DNA from: an uncultured bacterium
GTDB lineage: Bacteria > Actinomycetota > Coriobacteriia > Coriobacteriales > Coriobacteriaceae
DNA length: 64,000 nucleotides
Assembly: GCA_905214105.1 (NCBI GenBank)
Contig: CAJMKK010000004.1
Location: forward strand, 62,001 to 126,000
Direction of reading: 5' to 3'
The position numbers and the translations under genes were made by a program. This document shows positions 11,082 to 19,665 of this stretch, piece after piece (position 1 is the stretch's first letter; every line of letters starts with the position of its first letter). The notes below the pieces were generated by a model. It did not search any database. It had not been told where the DNA came from and saw only the letters and a program-made list of their open reading frames with translations.

Positions 11082-12107
11082 ATGAAAAGCGCGGTCTTCT
11101 ATGGAAAGCACGATCTCAGGGTCGAGGATTCGACAAAACCGGCCGTGGGCAAGCGTGACGTTCTGATCAACGTCAAAGCTTGCGGCGTCTGCGGCACCGA
11201 CGTGCATATCTATGAAGGCGACAAGGGCGCAGCCGACGTTACCCCGCCCACAATCCTTGGTCATGAGTTCGCTGGCGTTATCGAGGCCGTGGGCTGCGAT
11301 GTCACCGGCTTTAAGCCGGGCGATCGCGTGTGCATCGACCCAAACCATCCCTGCGGCTGCTGCGAACCCTGCCGTGACGGAATCAACCACTACTGCGAGC
11401 ATATGACCGGCTACGGCACCACCGTTAACGGCGGCTTTGCGGAGTACTGCTCCGTCGATATGCAGCAAGTCTACAAACTGGGGGATCACACCAGCTTTGA
11501 GCAGGGCGCCATGACCGAGCCCGTGGCGTGCTGCCTGCACGGCATCGATATGTGCAACATCAAGCCCGGCAGCACGGTTGTCGTTATCGGCGGTGGCATG
11601 ATCGGCCTGCTCATGATGCAGCTTGCCAAAAACGCTGGTGCTACCAAAGTCGTTTTGCTCGAGCCCGTCGAGGGCAAACGCGAGGTTGCGCTCAAACTCG
11701 GCGCCGATCTGGCAATTGATTCCATCCACGAGGACGTCCCAGCCCGCCTGAAGCAGGAGGGCGTCGGCAACGTCGACGTTGTAATCGAATGTGTCGGTAA
11801 GCCCGTCACCATTGAGCAGGCCATTAGAATCGCCGGCCATAAGGCCACGGTTATGATGTTCGGACTTACCAAGCCCGATGAGACGATCACCGTCAAGCCC
11901 TTCGAGGTCTTCCAGAAGGAGCTTGTGCTCACCTCGTCCTTCATCAACCCTTATACGCAGCGTCGCGCACTCGAGCTCATCGACTCGGGCAGAATCGACG
12001 TTTCTTCGATGGTCGCCAAGGTGGCTTCCCTCGACGAACTCGGCGCCATCCTGTCAGACCCGGCCCTGCGTGCCATGGGCAAATATATAATCGATCCCAG
12101 CAAGTAA
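11082..12107 (+). CDS. Zinc-dependent sugar/polyol dehydrogenase (MDR)
   Basis: 341-residue medium-chain dehydrogenase. The catalytic zinc site is CGVCGTD (Cys about 34) with GHEFAG (His about 59). The structural zinc lobe is CGCCEPCRDGINHYC (four cysteines near 89-104). The Rossmann motif is VVVIGGGMIGLL. Such enzymes oxidise or reduce sugars or sugar alcohols with NAD(P); the substrate cannot be read from sequence. AAGGAG lies 7 nt before the start. It precedes the GntR regulator by 65 nt and is divergent from the alpha-glucoside PTS permease, so a role in the same sugar's metabolism is likely but inferred. Confidence 0.9.
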   Translation: MKSAVFYGKHDLRVEDSTKPAVGKRDVLINVKACGVCGTDVHIYEGDKGAADVTPPTILGHEFAGVIEAVGCDVTGFKPGDRVCIDPNHPCGCCEPCRDGINHYCEHMTGYGTTVNGGFAEYCSVDMQQVYKLGDHTSFEQGAMTEPVACCLHGIDMCNIKPGSTVVVIGGGMIGLLMMQLAKNAGATKVVLLEPVEGKREVALKLGADLAIDSIHEDVPARLKQEGVGNVDVVIECVGKPVTIEQAIRIAGHKATVMMFGLTKPDETITVKPFEVFQKELVLTSSFINPYTQRRALELIDSGRIDVSSMVAKVASLDELGAILSDPALRAMGKYIIDPSK

Positions 12108-12172
12108 ATCGATTGACACCTGCGCGGACGGCCCTCATCCGCCGTTCACGCACCCAACTCTAGGAGACCGTC

Positions 12173-12928
12173 ATGGCGCGAGCCATCTTCCAAACTATTT
12201 ATGACAACGTGAAGCAGTCGATTGACGACGGCACATACGCCTATCAGAGTTATCTGCCTTCGGAGACTGAGCTCACGCAGCTGTTTGACTGTTCGCGCAT
12301 GACGGTCCGTCGCGCCATCTCGATGCTTGCGGCAGATGGTTACGTGCTCCCCCAGCAAGGCAAAGGCATGCGCGTCATTCGCAACATCAGTGACGAGAAG
12401 AGTCGTGGCGGCGGCGGACTCGAGACCTTTAAGGAAATCGCGACCAGCCGAGGCTTTGAGCTCAAGACTGTCACCACCGTCTTTGAGCTCCTCGTCTGTA
12501 GCAAGGCACTCTCCAGGATTACCGGGTTTCCCGAAGGCTGCGAGCTTACGCGCGCCAAACGCATCCGTTATGCAGACGGACAAGCCGTGTGCTCCGACGA
12601 CTCCTATTACCTAAGTTCACAAGTACCGGGGCTGACACCCGAGATTGTCAACGACTCGATCTATCGTTACCTCGAAGAAGATCTTGGCATTAAGATTGCC
12701 ACGGGCAAACGCGATGTAACGATCGAGCATCCCACGCCCGAGGATACGCGCGTGCTCGATCTCGACGACTTTAACGCACTCGCCGTTATACGCGGGCAGA
12801 CCTACAACGCCGACGGCATCCTTATGGAATACACCGAGACCAAACAGGTCCCCGGGTTCTTTTTGCTCCATGAAACCGTGACGCGCAACGGTACCGGTCG
12901 AACCGGCCACCAAAGCAGCATGAACTAA
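12173..12928 (+). CDS. GntR/HutC-family sugar-responsive regulator
   Basis: 251 residues: an N-terminal GntR winged helix (LPSETELTQLFDCSRMTVRRAISMLAADG is the recognisable stretch, residues 25-53) and a C-terminal UTRA ligand-binding domain of the HutC/TreR class. Members typically sense phosphorylated sugars and repress the adjacent transport operon. TAGGAG precedes the start. It is downstream of the zinc dehydrogenase in one operon, followed by a strong terminator. The inverted TATCTAGACAAGTT boxes at 10873 and 11000 are its probable operators. Confidence 0.92.
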   Translation: MARAIFQTIYDNVKQSIDDGTYAYQSYLPSETELTQLFDCSRMTVRRAISMLAADGYVLPQQGKGMRVIRNISDEKSRGGGGLETFKEIATSRGFELKTVTTVFELLVCSKALSRITGFPEGCELTRAKRIRYADGQAVCSDDSYYLSSQVPGLTPEIVNDSIYRYLEEDLGIKIATGKRDVTIEHPTPEDTRVLDLDDFNALAVIRGQTYNADGILMEYTETKQVPGFFLLHETVTRNGTGRTGHQSSMN

Positions 12929-12937
12929 CCATCTATT

Positions 12938-13009
12938 AGTTGCGGTGGAATAGCTCCTAGAATGGCCAGCTTAAGGGCAAAACAGGAACTATTCCACCGC
13001 AACTTTTTT
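12938..13009 (+). terminator. Long-stem terminator after GntR gene
   Basis: Perfect 16-bp stem AGTTGCGGTGGAATAG (12938-12953) with CTATTCCACCGCAACT (12989-13004), then a T6 run. The 35-nt loop is unusually large for a terminator. Confidence 0.85.
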
Positions 13010-13040
13010 GGCCGGTGGGGCAGTACCTGTCCCACCGGCC
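13010..13040. repeat. GC-rich palindrome with GTACCTGTCCC core
   Basis: Stem GGCCGGTGGG (13010-13019) with CCCACCGGCC (13031-13040), between convergent genes. It abuts the GntR terminator and has no U-run of its own on the minus strand. Its loop side holds GTACCTGTCCC, also found in the hairpin at 55991. Confidence 0.6.
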
Positions 13041-13059
13041 ATCATTTACGCTCTTTTAG

Positions 13060-14313
13060 CTAGTCCGCGAGCTTCTCCACCTGATCGAGCATCTTGTCGA
13101 GCTTGGCCTTTGCTTCGGCCTTGACCTTCTCAGCTTCTTCGTGAGCCTTCGCCTTCTGGGCGGCCTTTTCCTCGGCTTCGGGATCGACGACGACCAGATT
13201 GGACGCGTCGTGCTCAACCAACTTGAGCGCATGCTCGGGGCACACCTTGACGCAGGCACCGCAGCCCAAGCAATACGTGGACTCCAACGCAAAGCGGCCG
13301 CTTCCCACCAGATCGCAGGCAAACGTGGGGCACACGTTGACGCACTCGCCGCACGACGTGCACTTGTCAAAATCGCACTCCGGCGTGCTCACCTGCATGT
13401 TCTGGGCAAGCTCGGGATGGTTTTGCAGAGTCGAGAGTACCAGTTGGCGCCCGTGCGTGAGCGAACGGCGACGCTTGGTCGTCGTGGTGCCGCACATGGT
13501 GTTGAGCGTGCGCTCCAACTGGGTAATCTGATGGCGATGGGCCTTCAACTTCTGCGTCACCGAGGCCAGCGCCGCCGTCGCCGGATTGAGCTTGGTCACC
13601 GTCAGGCCCGTGGTGCGGGCGATCTTTTCCATGTACTCCTTGCGCTCGTACTCGCGGCGCTTATGGCATTTGAGGCTCTTAGGGTCGACCTCCAGGCCCA
13701 TGCCCGTACCGGCCCACTCCTCGGCAGTAGCGATTGCCTCGCCCAGAATGTCCTCACCGCCGGTGTTACGGCACTTATCGCACACGCCCAGTGGCAGGTA
13801 GACGCTCACGTTGGGATAGTCCGCCAGTACCGAGAACCAGGTCTCGGCCGTAATATCGCCCACGCAGGCAACGACGACTTCGTTCTCACGCGGCATGCGC
13901 TTGAGGGCGCGCGTGCAGGTGACGTAGGCGGTCTCGTGGCTCGTAGCAGCAGAGACGATATCGTCATACAGGTTTTTGGGCGCCAGGCGCGGCGAGATGA
14001 TCGCCTCGGTCGGACAGGCAGCGGCGCACAGGCCGCACTTGCGACAGGAGTCGAGGATCTCGATGGAGTCTTCCTCGACCTCGATAGCGTTGACCGGGCA
14101 CACGTCCATGCACGCGGTGCAGCCGCTCTTTTCGTTTTTGCAGGTCAAGCACGGAATGGTGTTGCCGCGCGGACGCTCCTTGTAGTCAGCAGGATTCCAC
14201 TGCGGCGCCGACGGATCGAGTGCATCGGTCACGCCGCCAAGCGGGTTTTTAAGAAAGTCGAAACCCTTGCTGATCTCGATAATGTCATCAAACAGATCGT
14301 GTTCCTGCGCCAT
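13060..14313 (-). CDS. Multi-cluster 4Fe-4S ferredoxin-like protein
   Basis: 417 residues with two pairs of 4Fe-4S motifs. The N-terminal part has CLTCKNEKSGCTACMDVCP and CRKCGLCAAACP. The C-terminal part has CTSCGECVNVCP and CLGCGACVKVCP. Between them lies a module with further cysteines (LGVCDKCRNTGG, SLKCHKRREY) that may bind another cluster or metal. The C-terminal tail is a charged, Ala/Lys/Glu-rich coiled coil. A cytoplasmic electron carrier is likely; the partner is unknown. The start at 14313 (MAQEHD) has GGGAGGGG upstream. It is on the same strand as the downstream-reading dehydrogenases but 150 nt from the nearest one, so a shared operon is uncertain. Confidence 0.85.
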   Translation of the reverse strand: MAQEHDLFDDIIEISKGFDFLKNPLGGVTDALDPSAPQWNPADYKERPRGNTIPCLTCKNEKSGCTACMDVCPVNAIEVEEDSIEILDSCRKCGLCAAACPTEAIISPRLAPKNLYDDIVSAATSHETAYVTCTRALKRMPRENEVVVACVGDITAETWFSVLADYPNVSVYLPLGVCDKCRNTGGEDILGEAIATAEEWAGTGMGLEVDPKSLKCHKRREYERKEYMEKIARTTGLTVTKLNPATAALASVTQKLKAHRHQITQLERTLNTMCGTTTTKRRRSLTHGRQLVLSTLQNHPELAQNMQVSTPECDFDKCTSCGECVNVCPTFACDLVGSGRFALESTYCLGCGACVKVCPEHALKLVEHDASNLVVVDPEAEEKAAQKAKAHEEAEKVKAEAKAKLDKMLDQVEKLAD

Positions 14314-14464
14314 GCGCGGCCCCTCCCTGAGCAGTGCAAACAAGCAAGAGATAATGATACGCTATCGGCCCACGCCTCGGGCAAATTACACGCGGAGCAC
14401 CTTTGAAGCAAATAGCCCATGGCCTATCGCCGCCTCGATTGATCAAGGGCAATCAAGCGCCAAA

Positions 14465-15532
14465 CTATGCCTCGCACATGAGCTGCACGAGTTTTTGTTT
14501 GGTCACCTTGGCCTGTTCGTTAGCCATATTGCGCGCGTTTCTAAAGACCGCATTTGCAACACCCTGCAGATCGGCATCGGAAATCTCGCCAAGACCCAGC
14601 TCCTCGAGCGTCGTCGGCAGACCGACGCGCTGGCAAAACTCGAGCACCTGATCAAGCTCGGGCGCACGCTCCAGGCGCAGCTGGACCACCAGGCCAAATG
14701 CCACGGCCTCGCCGTGCATGGCCTTGCACTCGGGCAGAATCGTCAGACCGTTGGCGATGGCATGTGCCAACGCCAAGCCACCGCTCTCAAAGCCGACGCC
14801 CGAGAGCAGAATATTGCACTCGATCAGACGCTCAACCGCCGGCGATATACGCCCCTTCTTGAGATCGCGCTTGGCAGCGACGCCGCACTCCATAAGCGTG
14901 TCATAGCAGGCGCGAGCCGCAACCAAGGCCAAGTGTCCCGGCGCGCCACCATGCTCGTTGGCGCCATGCGCCGCGGCGCACGAACGTGCCTCGAAGTACG
15001 TTGCCAGCGCGTCGCCCATGCCGGCGACCGTCATACGCAGCGGGGCTGCCGCGAGCACGTTGGTATCGACCACAACTAGGTCTGGATTCTTCTCAAGCAT
15101 CAGGTAGCGGTCGAACGATCCATCCTCGTGATACAGCACCGAAATCGCGCTGCACGGACCGTCCATCGAAGCCGCCGTGGGACATACGCACAACGGCAAC
15201 TCGGCATAAAACGCAACGGCCTTGGCGATATCGAGCATCTTGCCGCCGCCAATACCCACCACCATGTCGCAATACTCAGCCTGGGCTTCCTTAGCCATTT
15301 CGACAACGGCCTCTTCCGTACACGGACCGTCATAAATCTTAAAGAACGGCTCACTCAAATCGTCGTCCAGAAATCCATCGACGATCTGCCTGCACAGCCG
15401 ATCCTCGGTGCCCTGGTCAAACAAGACATAGGCAGCGCAGCCCAACCATGACAAATACCTGCCCTGACGCGAAAGTTCGTCCGGCCCCTGAACATACCGG
15501 CCAGGACCACCGTAAACCATAGGAAGCGCCAT
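14465..15532 (-). CDS. Glycerol dehydrogenase paralogue
   Basis: 355-residue metal-dependent dehydrogenase of the GldA family. The NAD-binding turn is GIGGGKMLDIAKA (near 93-105), followed by CPTAASMDGPCSAISV as in GldA. Metal ligands are expected at the Asp of GMGDALATYFEA and at histidines in LALAHAIANG and ECKAMHGEAV. It is clearly related to the adjacent gldA at 15681 but diverged, with an altered N-terminus and C-terminus. Family members oxidise glycerol or related diols to ketones with NAD; the substrate here may differ. A complex hairpin element lies in its 5' leader. Tandem duplication is the likely origin. Confidence 0.85.
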   Translation of the reverse strand: MALPMVYGGPGRYVQGPDELSRQGRYLSWLGCAAYVLFDQGTEDRLCRQIVDGFLDDDLSEPFFKIYDGPCTEEAVVEMAKEAQAEYCDMVVGIGGGKMLDIAKAVAFYAELPLCVCPTAASMDGPCSAISVLYHEDGSFDRYLMLEKNPDLVVVDTNVLAAAPLRMTVAGMGDALATYFEARSCAAAHGANEHGGAPGHLALVAARACYDTLMECGVAAKRDLKKGRISPAVERLIECNILLSGVGFESGGLALAHAIANGLTILPECKAMHGEAVAFGLVVQLRLERAPELDQVLEFCQRVGLPTTLEELGLGEISDADLQGVANAVFRNARNMANEQAKVTKQKLVQLMCEA

Positions 15533-15561
15533 ACGAGAACCCGCCCTTCATCAAACAACGA

Positions 15562-15626
15562 TTGGTGCAAAGTAACCTGACCCCCTTGCACCAACTTGGT
15601 GCGATGGGGTCAGGTTAGTTTGCACC
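15562..15626. repeat. Nested inverted-repeat element upstream of dehydrogenase
   Basis: The outer arms are 15564-15584 and 15606-15626, 21 bp with one mismatch, GGTGCAAA...CCTGACCCC. The inner hairpin is GCACCAA (15588-15594) with TTGGTGC (15596-15602). An alternative fold pairs TTGGTGCAA (15562-15570) with TTGCACCAA (15586-15594). It sits in the 5' leader of the minus-strand dehydrogenase, past the gldA terminator. Confidence 0.8.
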
Positions 15627-15631
15627 ATAGC

Positions 15632-15666
15632 AAAAAAGGGGCAAAGCCATCTGCTTGCTTTGCCCC
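15632..15666 (-). terminator. Terminator of gldA
   Basis: Stem GGGGCAAAGC (15638-15647) with GCTTTGCCCC (15657-15666), followed on the minus strand by TTTTTTG. It begins 15 nt after the gldA stop. Confidence 0.9.
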
Positions 15667-15680
15667 TTCCTTAGCTTGAT

Positions 15681-16781
15681 TTACTCATCCATGAGATAGT
15701 AGTGGCCCAGTGCGTCTGCACCCAGAATGGCGTTTGCGACCATCTCGGGCGTCACCTCAAACGGCATGTTGCACATGGTGTCATCGGGCGCGCAGGCGGC
15801 CTCGGCAACAATCATGGCCTGCTCGCGCGTAAGCTCGGCAACGCCAAGTTCCTTCATCGTAACCGGCAGGCCCAGCTCAATGCAGAAGCCCAAGACTTCC
15901 TCGAGTTTCTCAGTCGGAGCGTCCTCGAGTACCAGCTGGACGATGGTGCCGAAGGCGACCTTCTCGCCGTGGTACATGCCGTGGCACTCGGGCAGCATCG
16001 TCAAGCCATTGTGGATGGCATGAGCAGCAGCAAGGCCCGAGCTCTCAAAGCCAATGCCCGAAAGCAGCGTATTGGCCTCAATGATGTGCTCGACGGCAGG
16101 AGTGAGCGCACCCTTCTCCAGCGCGACCTTGGCCTTGACGCCATCGGCCATAAGCGTCTCGTAGCAGAGCTTGGCAAGCGCCAGGCCGGCCATACCACCC
16201 TTGCCGCCAGCGCAGGTGCCACCGTCGGCATCATGCGTCGCCTGGGCCTCAAAGTAGGTTGCGAGCGCATCGCCCATACCGGAAACCGTCAGGCGCACCG
16301 GGCTCGCCGCGATAACCGTCGTATCCATCAGGACGATATTGGGATTTGCCTTAAGGAAGAGGTACTTGTCGAACTGGCCGTCATCGGTATAGAGCACCGA
16401 AAGCGCCGAACACGGGGCATCGGTCGAAGCAATGGTGGGGCAAATGATAACCGGGGATTCCAGGTAATAGGCAACGGCCTTCGCGGTGTCGAGAATCTTG
16501 CCGCCACCGACGCCGACGATGATGTCGCAACCGTCGTCGCGAGCGAGCGCAACCAGGCGATCGACCTCGCCCTTGGAGCACTCGCCGTTAAAGTCCTCAA
16601 ACAGCAGCTCGGCCTTAGCCTCGGCAAAACCGCCCTCGATCTTGGCACCGACACGCTTCTTGCCCGAAGGCGTCACGATGACGAGGGCCTTAGCACCGAG
16701 CGGCTCGACATAGGAACCGAGCTTGGCCAGCTCGTCCGGGCCCTGGATGTACTTGCTGGGGCTATTGAAAATTGCAGCCAT
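15681..16781 (-). CDS. gldA: Glycerol dehydrogenase
   Basis: 366 residues, typical length and motifs for NAD-dependent glycerol dehydrogenase (glycerol to dihydroxyacetone). Visible are VGVGGGKILDTAKAVAYY, CPTIASTDAPCSALSVLY, metal-ligand Asp in GMGDALATYFEA, and the histidines in AAAHAIHNGL and ECHGMYHGEKVAFG. It is the more canonical of two adjacent paralogues. GGGATAG precedes the start. It lies between two terminators, so it is likely its own transcription unit. Together with the iron alcohol dehydrogenase upstream it suggests anaerobic redox balancing on small polyols or aldehydes. Confidence 0.94.
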   Translation of the reverse strand: MAAIFNSPSKYIQGPDELAKLGSYVEPLGAKALVIVTPSGKKRVGAKIEGGFAEAKAELLFEDFNGECSKGEVDRLVALARDDGCDIIVGVGGGKILDTAKAVAYYLESPVIICPTIASTDAPCSALSVLYTDDGQFDKYLFLKANPNIVLMDTTVIAASPVRLTVSGMGDALATYFEAQATHDADGGTCAGGKGGMAGLALAKLCYETLMADGVKAKVALEKGALTPAVEHIIEANTLLSGIGFESSGLAAAHAIHNGLTMLPECHGMYHGEKVAFGTIVQLVLEDAPTEKLEEVLGFCIELGLPVTMKELGVAELTREQAMIVAEAACAPDDTMCNMPFEVTPEMVANAILGADALGHYYLMDE

Positions 16782-16799
16782 AACTATCCCATTCTCTAA

Positions 16800-16842
16800 A
16801 ATAAAAAAGAAAGGGGCTCCGTACAGATACGTGCGGAGCCCC
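16800..16842 (-). terminator. Terminator of iron alcohol dehydrogenase
   Basis: Stem GGGGCTCCG (16813-16821) with CGGAGCCCC (16834-16842), followed on the minus strand by TTTCTTTTTTAT. It lies 22 nt past the stop codon. Confidence 0.9.
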
Positions 16843-16864
16843 TCGTTACGATAACAAGAGTCGA

Positions 16865-18088
16865 TTAGAAATCGATGTCGGTGTCGTAGTAGCAGGCCTT
16901 GAGAATCTTCTCGAAGTCGGCAGCCTTGGTCTCACGCGGGTTCTCGGGCGTGCAGGCGTCGGTCTCGGCGTTCGCGGCGATCTCGGGAAGCTTGGCGAGG
17001 AACTCCTCCTCGGAGACCATCTGCGGGTTCTCGGCGTCGACCTTCACGCCACCATTCGCGTAATCCTTGATGGACTGCGGAATGTTGAGCTGGTCGTTGA
17101 GGTCGCGAATCTTCTGGACGAGCGCGGCGATGAGCTCCTCGTTGGTCTCGCCGGGAAGGTGCAGGATCTCCTTGGCCACGTAAGCATAACGCTCGGCAGC
17201 ACGGGGATCCTTGGAGTTCCACTGGATGACCTTGCCCAGGTACATGGCGTTAGCAGCACCGTGGATGATGTGGCCGTTCTCGAAGGCAGCACCGGTCTTG
17301 TGAGCCATGGAGTGAACGATGCCGAGCAGGCCCGAGGAGAAGGCGATACCGGCGATGCACTGAGCCTCGTGCATGTGCTGACGGGCCTCATGGTCGCCAG
17401 CATAGGACTTGGGCAGCCACTCGACGATCTCGCGGATGCCGTGCAGAGCGTTGGCGTCGGTGAACATGGAAGCGCAGGTGGAAACGTAGGCCTCCATGCA
17501 GTGGGTCAGAGCGTCCATGCCGGTGTGAGCGCACAGCTTGGCGGGCATGGTGTAGGTGAGCTCGGGGTCGACGATGGCGACATCAGGGGTGATGTTGAAG
17601 TCGGCCAGCGGGTACTTGATGCCCTTGGCGTAGTCGGTAATGACGGAGAAGGCAGTGACCTCGGTAGCGGTACCGGAGGTAGAGGAGATGGCGCAGAAGT
17701 GAGCCTTCTGACGCAGCTCGGGGAAGCTGAACGGCTGGATGATGTTATCGAAGGACTCCTCGGGATACTCGTAGAAGACCCACATGGCCTTAGCGGCATC
17801 GATGGGCGAGCCGCCGCCGATGGCGATAATCCAGTCGGGCTCGAACTCGCGCATGGCCTCGGCGCCCTTCATGACCGTCTCGATGGACGGATCGGACTCG
17901 ACGCCCTCGAACAGCTTGACCTCCATGCCGGCCTCTTTGAGGTCGGCCTCAACGTCCTGCAGGAACCCGCCGCGGCGCATAGAGCTGCCGCCAGAAACGA
18001 TGATGGCCTTCTTGCCCTTGAGGTTCTTCACCTCGTGGCGAGCGCCCTCACCAAAGTACAGATCGCGAGGATTGGTAAAACGTCCCAT
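16865..18088 (-). CDS. Iron-containing alcohol dehydrogenase
   Basis: 407-residue group III, butanol-dehydrogenase-like enzyme reducing aldehydes to alcohols with NAD(P)H. The nucleotide site is AIGGGSPIDAAKAMW. The iron-site region has Asp in AIVDPELTYTMP and histidines in HTGMDALTHCMEAYVS, GIVHSMAHKTGAAF and ENGHIIHGAANA. The start at 18088 (MGRFTNPRD) is fixed by AGGAGG 7 nt upstream; the longer open frame starts in the promoter. It has its own terminator. The 500-bp spacer upstream probably carries redox control, but I could not identify a Rex site with confidence. Confidence 0.93.
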   Translation of the reverse strand: MGRFTNPRDLYFGEGARHEVKNLKGKKAIIVSGGSSMRRGGFLQDVEADLKEAGMEVKLFEGVESDPSIETVMKGAEAMREFEPDWIIAIGGGSPIDAAKAMWVFYEYPEESFDNIIQPFSFPELRQKAHFCAISSTSGTATEVTAFSVITDYAKGIKYPLADFNITPDVAIVDPELTYTMPAKLCAHTGMDALTHCMEAYVSTCASMFTDANALHGIREIVEWLPKSYAGDHEARQHMHEAQCIAGIAFSSGLLGIVHSMAHKTGAAFENGHIIHGAANAMYLGKVIQWNSKDPRAAERYAYVAKEILHLPGETNEELIAALVQKIRDLNDQLNIPQSIKDYANGGVKVDAENPQMVSEEEFLAKLPEIAANAETDACTPENPRETKAADFEKILKACYYDTDIDF

Positions 18089-18588
18089 ACTGTGCCTCCT
18101 AAACAAGCCCCTCTTAGACTTGCGTATATAACGGAGCACCCGATTGGCTCCGTTAGGACCGTTTTGCGCGTTGCCGGCGATGACAATGCGCGATGTCTAA
18201 ACGTCTCAACGCTCAGACAAACACTATTCTACCGTTCTGGTTGGTCAGTTATTCACCTAAAGCCGACAATGATGAAACGTTTTTTCTATCCCTGAAGACC
18301 CTTGTGGGGCATTCATACTCCCAAGCTGGGCAAACGTTTTATCAAGGTTGACCACATATCCCGGGCAGGACTGTGGCCCTCCAAAATGTGCCCCGTTCGC
18401 CGCCAAAAATCGACCGTTTGCGGCATCGTGATACCACTCAGTCGTCCAAGGTGCCGACATTTGTGCGACATCCGTCTTCGTGGTGCAAAGGTGCATGTCC
18501 AAGTGCGGCACCCCCGGTGTGCCACATGCGGGTAAACTAGAACCTTATATAGAGACATTTGAACCCTAACCGCAGCAAAGGAGGCCCC
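18089..18588. other. Long divergent promoter region
   Basis: 500 bases between two divergent genes, moderately AT-rich, with no supported gene. It must contain the promoters of the iron alcohol dehydrogenase and of the 18589 operon. I see several short imperfect repeats (for example around GTGCCGACATTTGTGCGACAT) but nothing I can assign. Confidence 0.5.
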
Positions 18589-19665
18589 ATGGCATTCGAT
18601 CCCCTTCAAGAGGATTGCCATCGCCTCGTTCTTGAGGCCTTGCGCCGCGACAATATCCCGCTCACCGACGGTGCCGCCGTAGAGCGTCTGATGGAACAAT
18701 TCACCCGCAACCCCGCGCCGCTCATCGTGCACGACCGCGACCGCGCCGGGCACCTCATTGCCAAGGTGGTCGAGGCTGTCGACTACCGCATTCCCTTTAT
18801 CCCTGACGATACCCAGGCAGAGCAAGAAGAGGCCGCTGCCGAGAACATGCTTCGCGAGGCAGCCGCGCTCGACCCCACCAACTGGGATGCCCAGCGCATG
18901 CTGACCGCCCTCACCGCCAACTCCAACGAGGAGTACGTACAGTACTTGGTATCCAAGCGCGATGAAGTCGAGCACGACCTGGCACTCAAGATCGCCTCGG
19001 CGCAGGACCCCTACGAGCGTGAGGCCGCAGGCGACCTTATGCGCCGTCCCTACCTGCGCTGGCTTGCCGCCCTTGCGTCACGCGCCCTCATTAGCGGCCG
19101 CTATCGCATGTCGCTCGAAGCCGCAAACTGCAGCCTCGACTTTGCCCCCAACGATCCGGCCGGCGTCCGCCACACCGCAATGCTCGCCATGGCTAAGCTC
19201 GAATACCCCGCCGAGGAGCTCAAGCGCTTTCGCTCTGCCCACTCCGTCCCCTATCTCACCAACACGCCGCTACGCCGTCGTCCCAAGGACGCGGAGCGCG
19301 ACTTGGACCCATGGACGCTCATCGCGCTGATGAGCGCTGCCTGGCGCGAGCTGGACTACGAGGGTGCCGAGCACTACTTGCGCATCCTTGCACGCTCGTG
19401 CCCACACGCAGCCGAGGCGCTCTATTTCCAAACCGAGTTTCCCGATGGCGTCTATGCCCGCGTCAACGTGGGCGTGGGCTCCACCGACGAGCTTGTCCTT
19501 GCGCTGTCCGAGGCGACGCCGGTACTGCAAGAGGGCTTGGGCGCCCCCGACAACGCCAGCTTTGCCGCCTGGGTCGCCACCAACGATATCGTGCGTTCCC
19601 AGATTGACGAGCGCATCCTGCGGGCGGCCGAGCAGGGCCTGCCGTTTAAGGGAGGAGACCTCTAA
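18589..19665 (+). CDS. Unknown helical-repeat-like protein A
   Basis: 358 residues; no family recognised. Composition is strongly helical with regular Ala/Leu spacing. Stretches such as ENMLREAAALDPTNWDAQRM and ISGRYRMSLEAANCSLDFAP resemble TPR helices with the D-P-N-x-x-A turn. No signal peptide or membrane segment is seen. AAGGAGG precedes the start at 18589. It overlaps the next gene by 1 nt (TAATG), and that protein has the same style, so the two probably act together. The following gene is the MurT-GatD fusion, 45 nt further on, making a cell-wall link possible but unproven. Confidence 0.8.
   Translation: MAFDPLQEDCHRLVLEALRRDNIPLTDGAAVERLMEQFTRNPAPLIVHDRDRAGHLIAKVVEAVDYRIPFIPDDTQAEQEEAAAENMLREAAALDPTNWDAQRMLTALTANSNEEYVQYLVSKRDEVEHDLALKIASAQDPYEREAAGDLMRRPYLRWLAALASRALISGRYRMSLEAANCSLDFAPNDPAGVRHTAMLAMAKLEYPAEELKRFRSAHSVPYLTNTPLRRRPKDAERDLDPWTLIALMSAAWRELDYEGAEHYLRILARSCPHAAEALYFQTEFPDGVYARVNVGVGSTDELVLALSEATPVLQEGLGAPDNASFAAWVATNDIVRSQIDERILRAAEQGLPFKGGDL

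Noticed and set aside
18089..18588. Rex operator before the iron alcohol dehydrogenase
   Set aside because: No TTGTGAAN4TTCACAA-like sequence with acceptable match was found.
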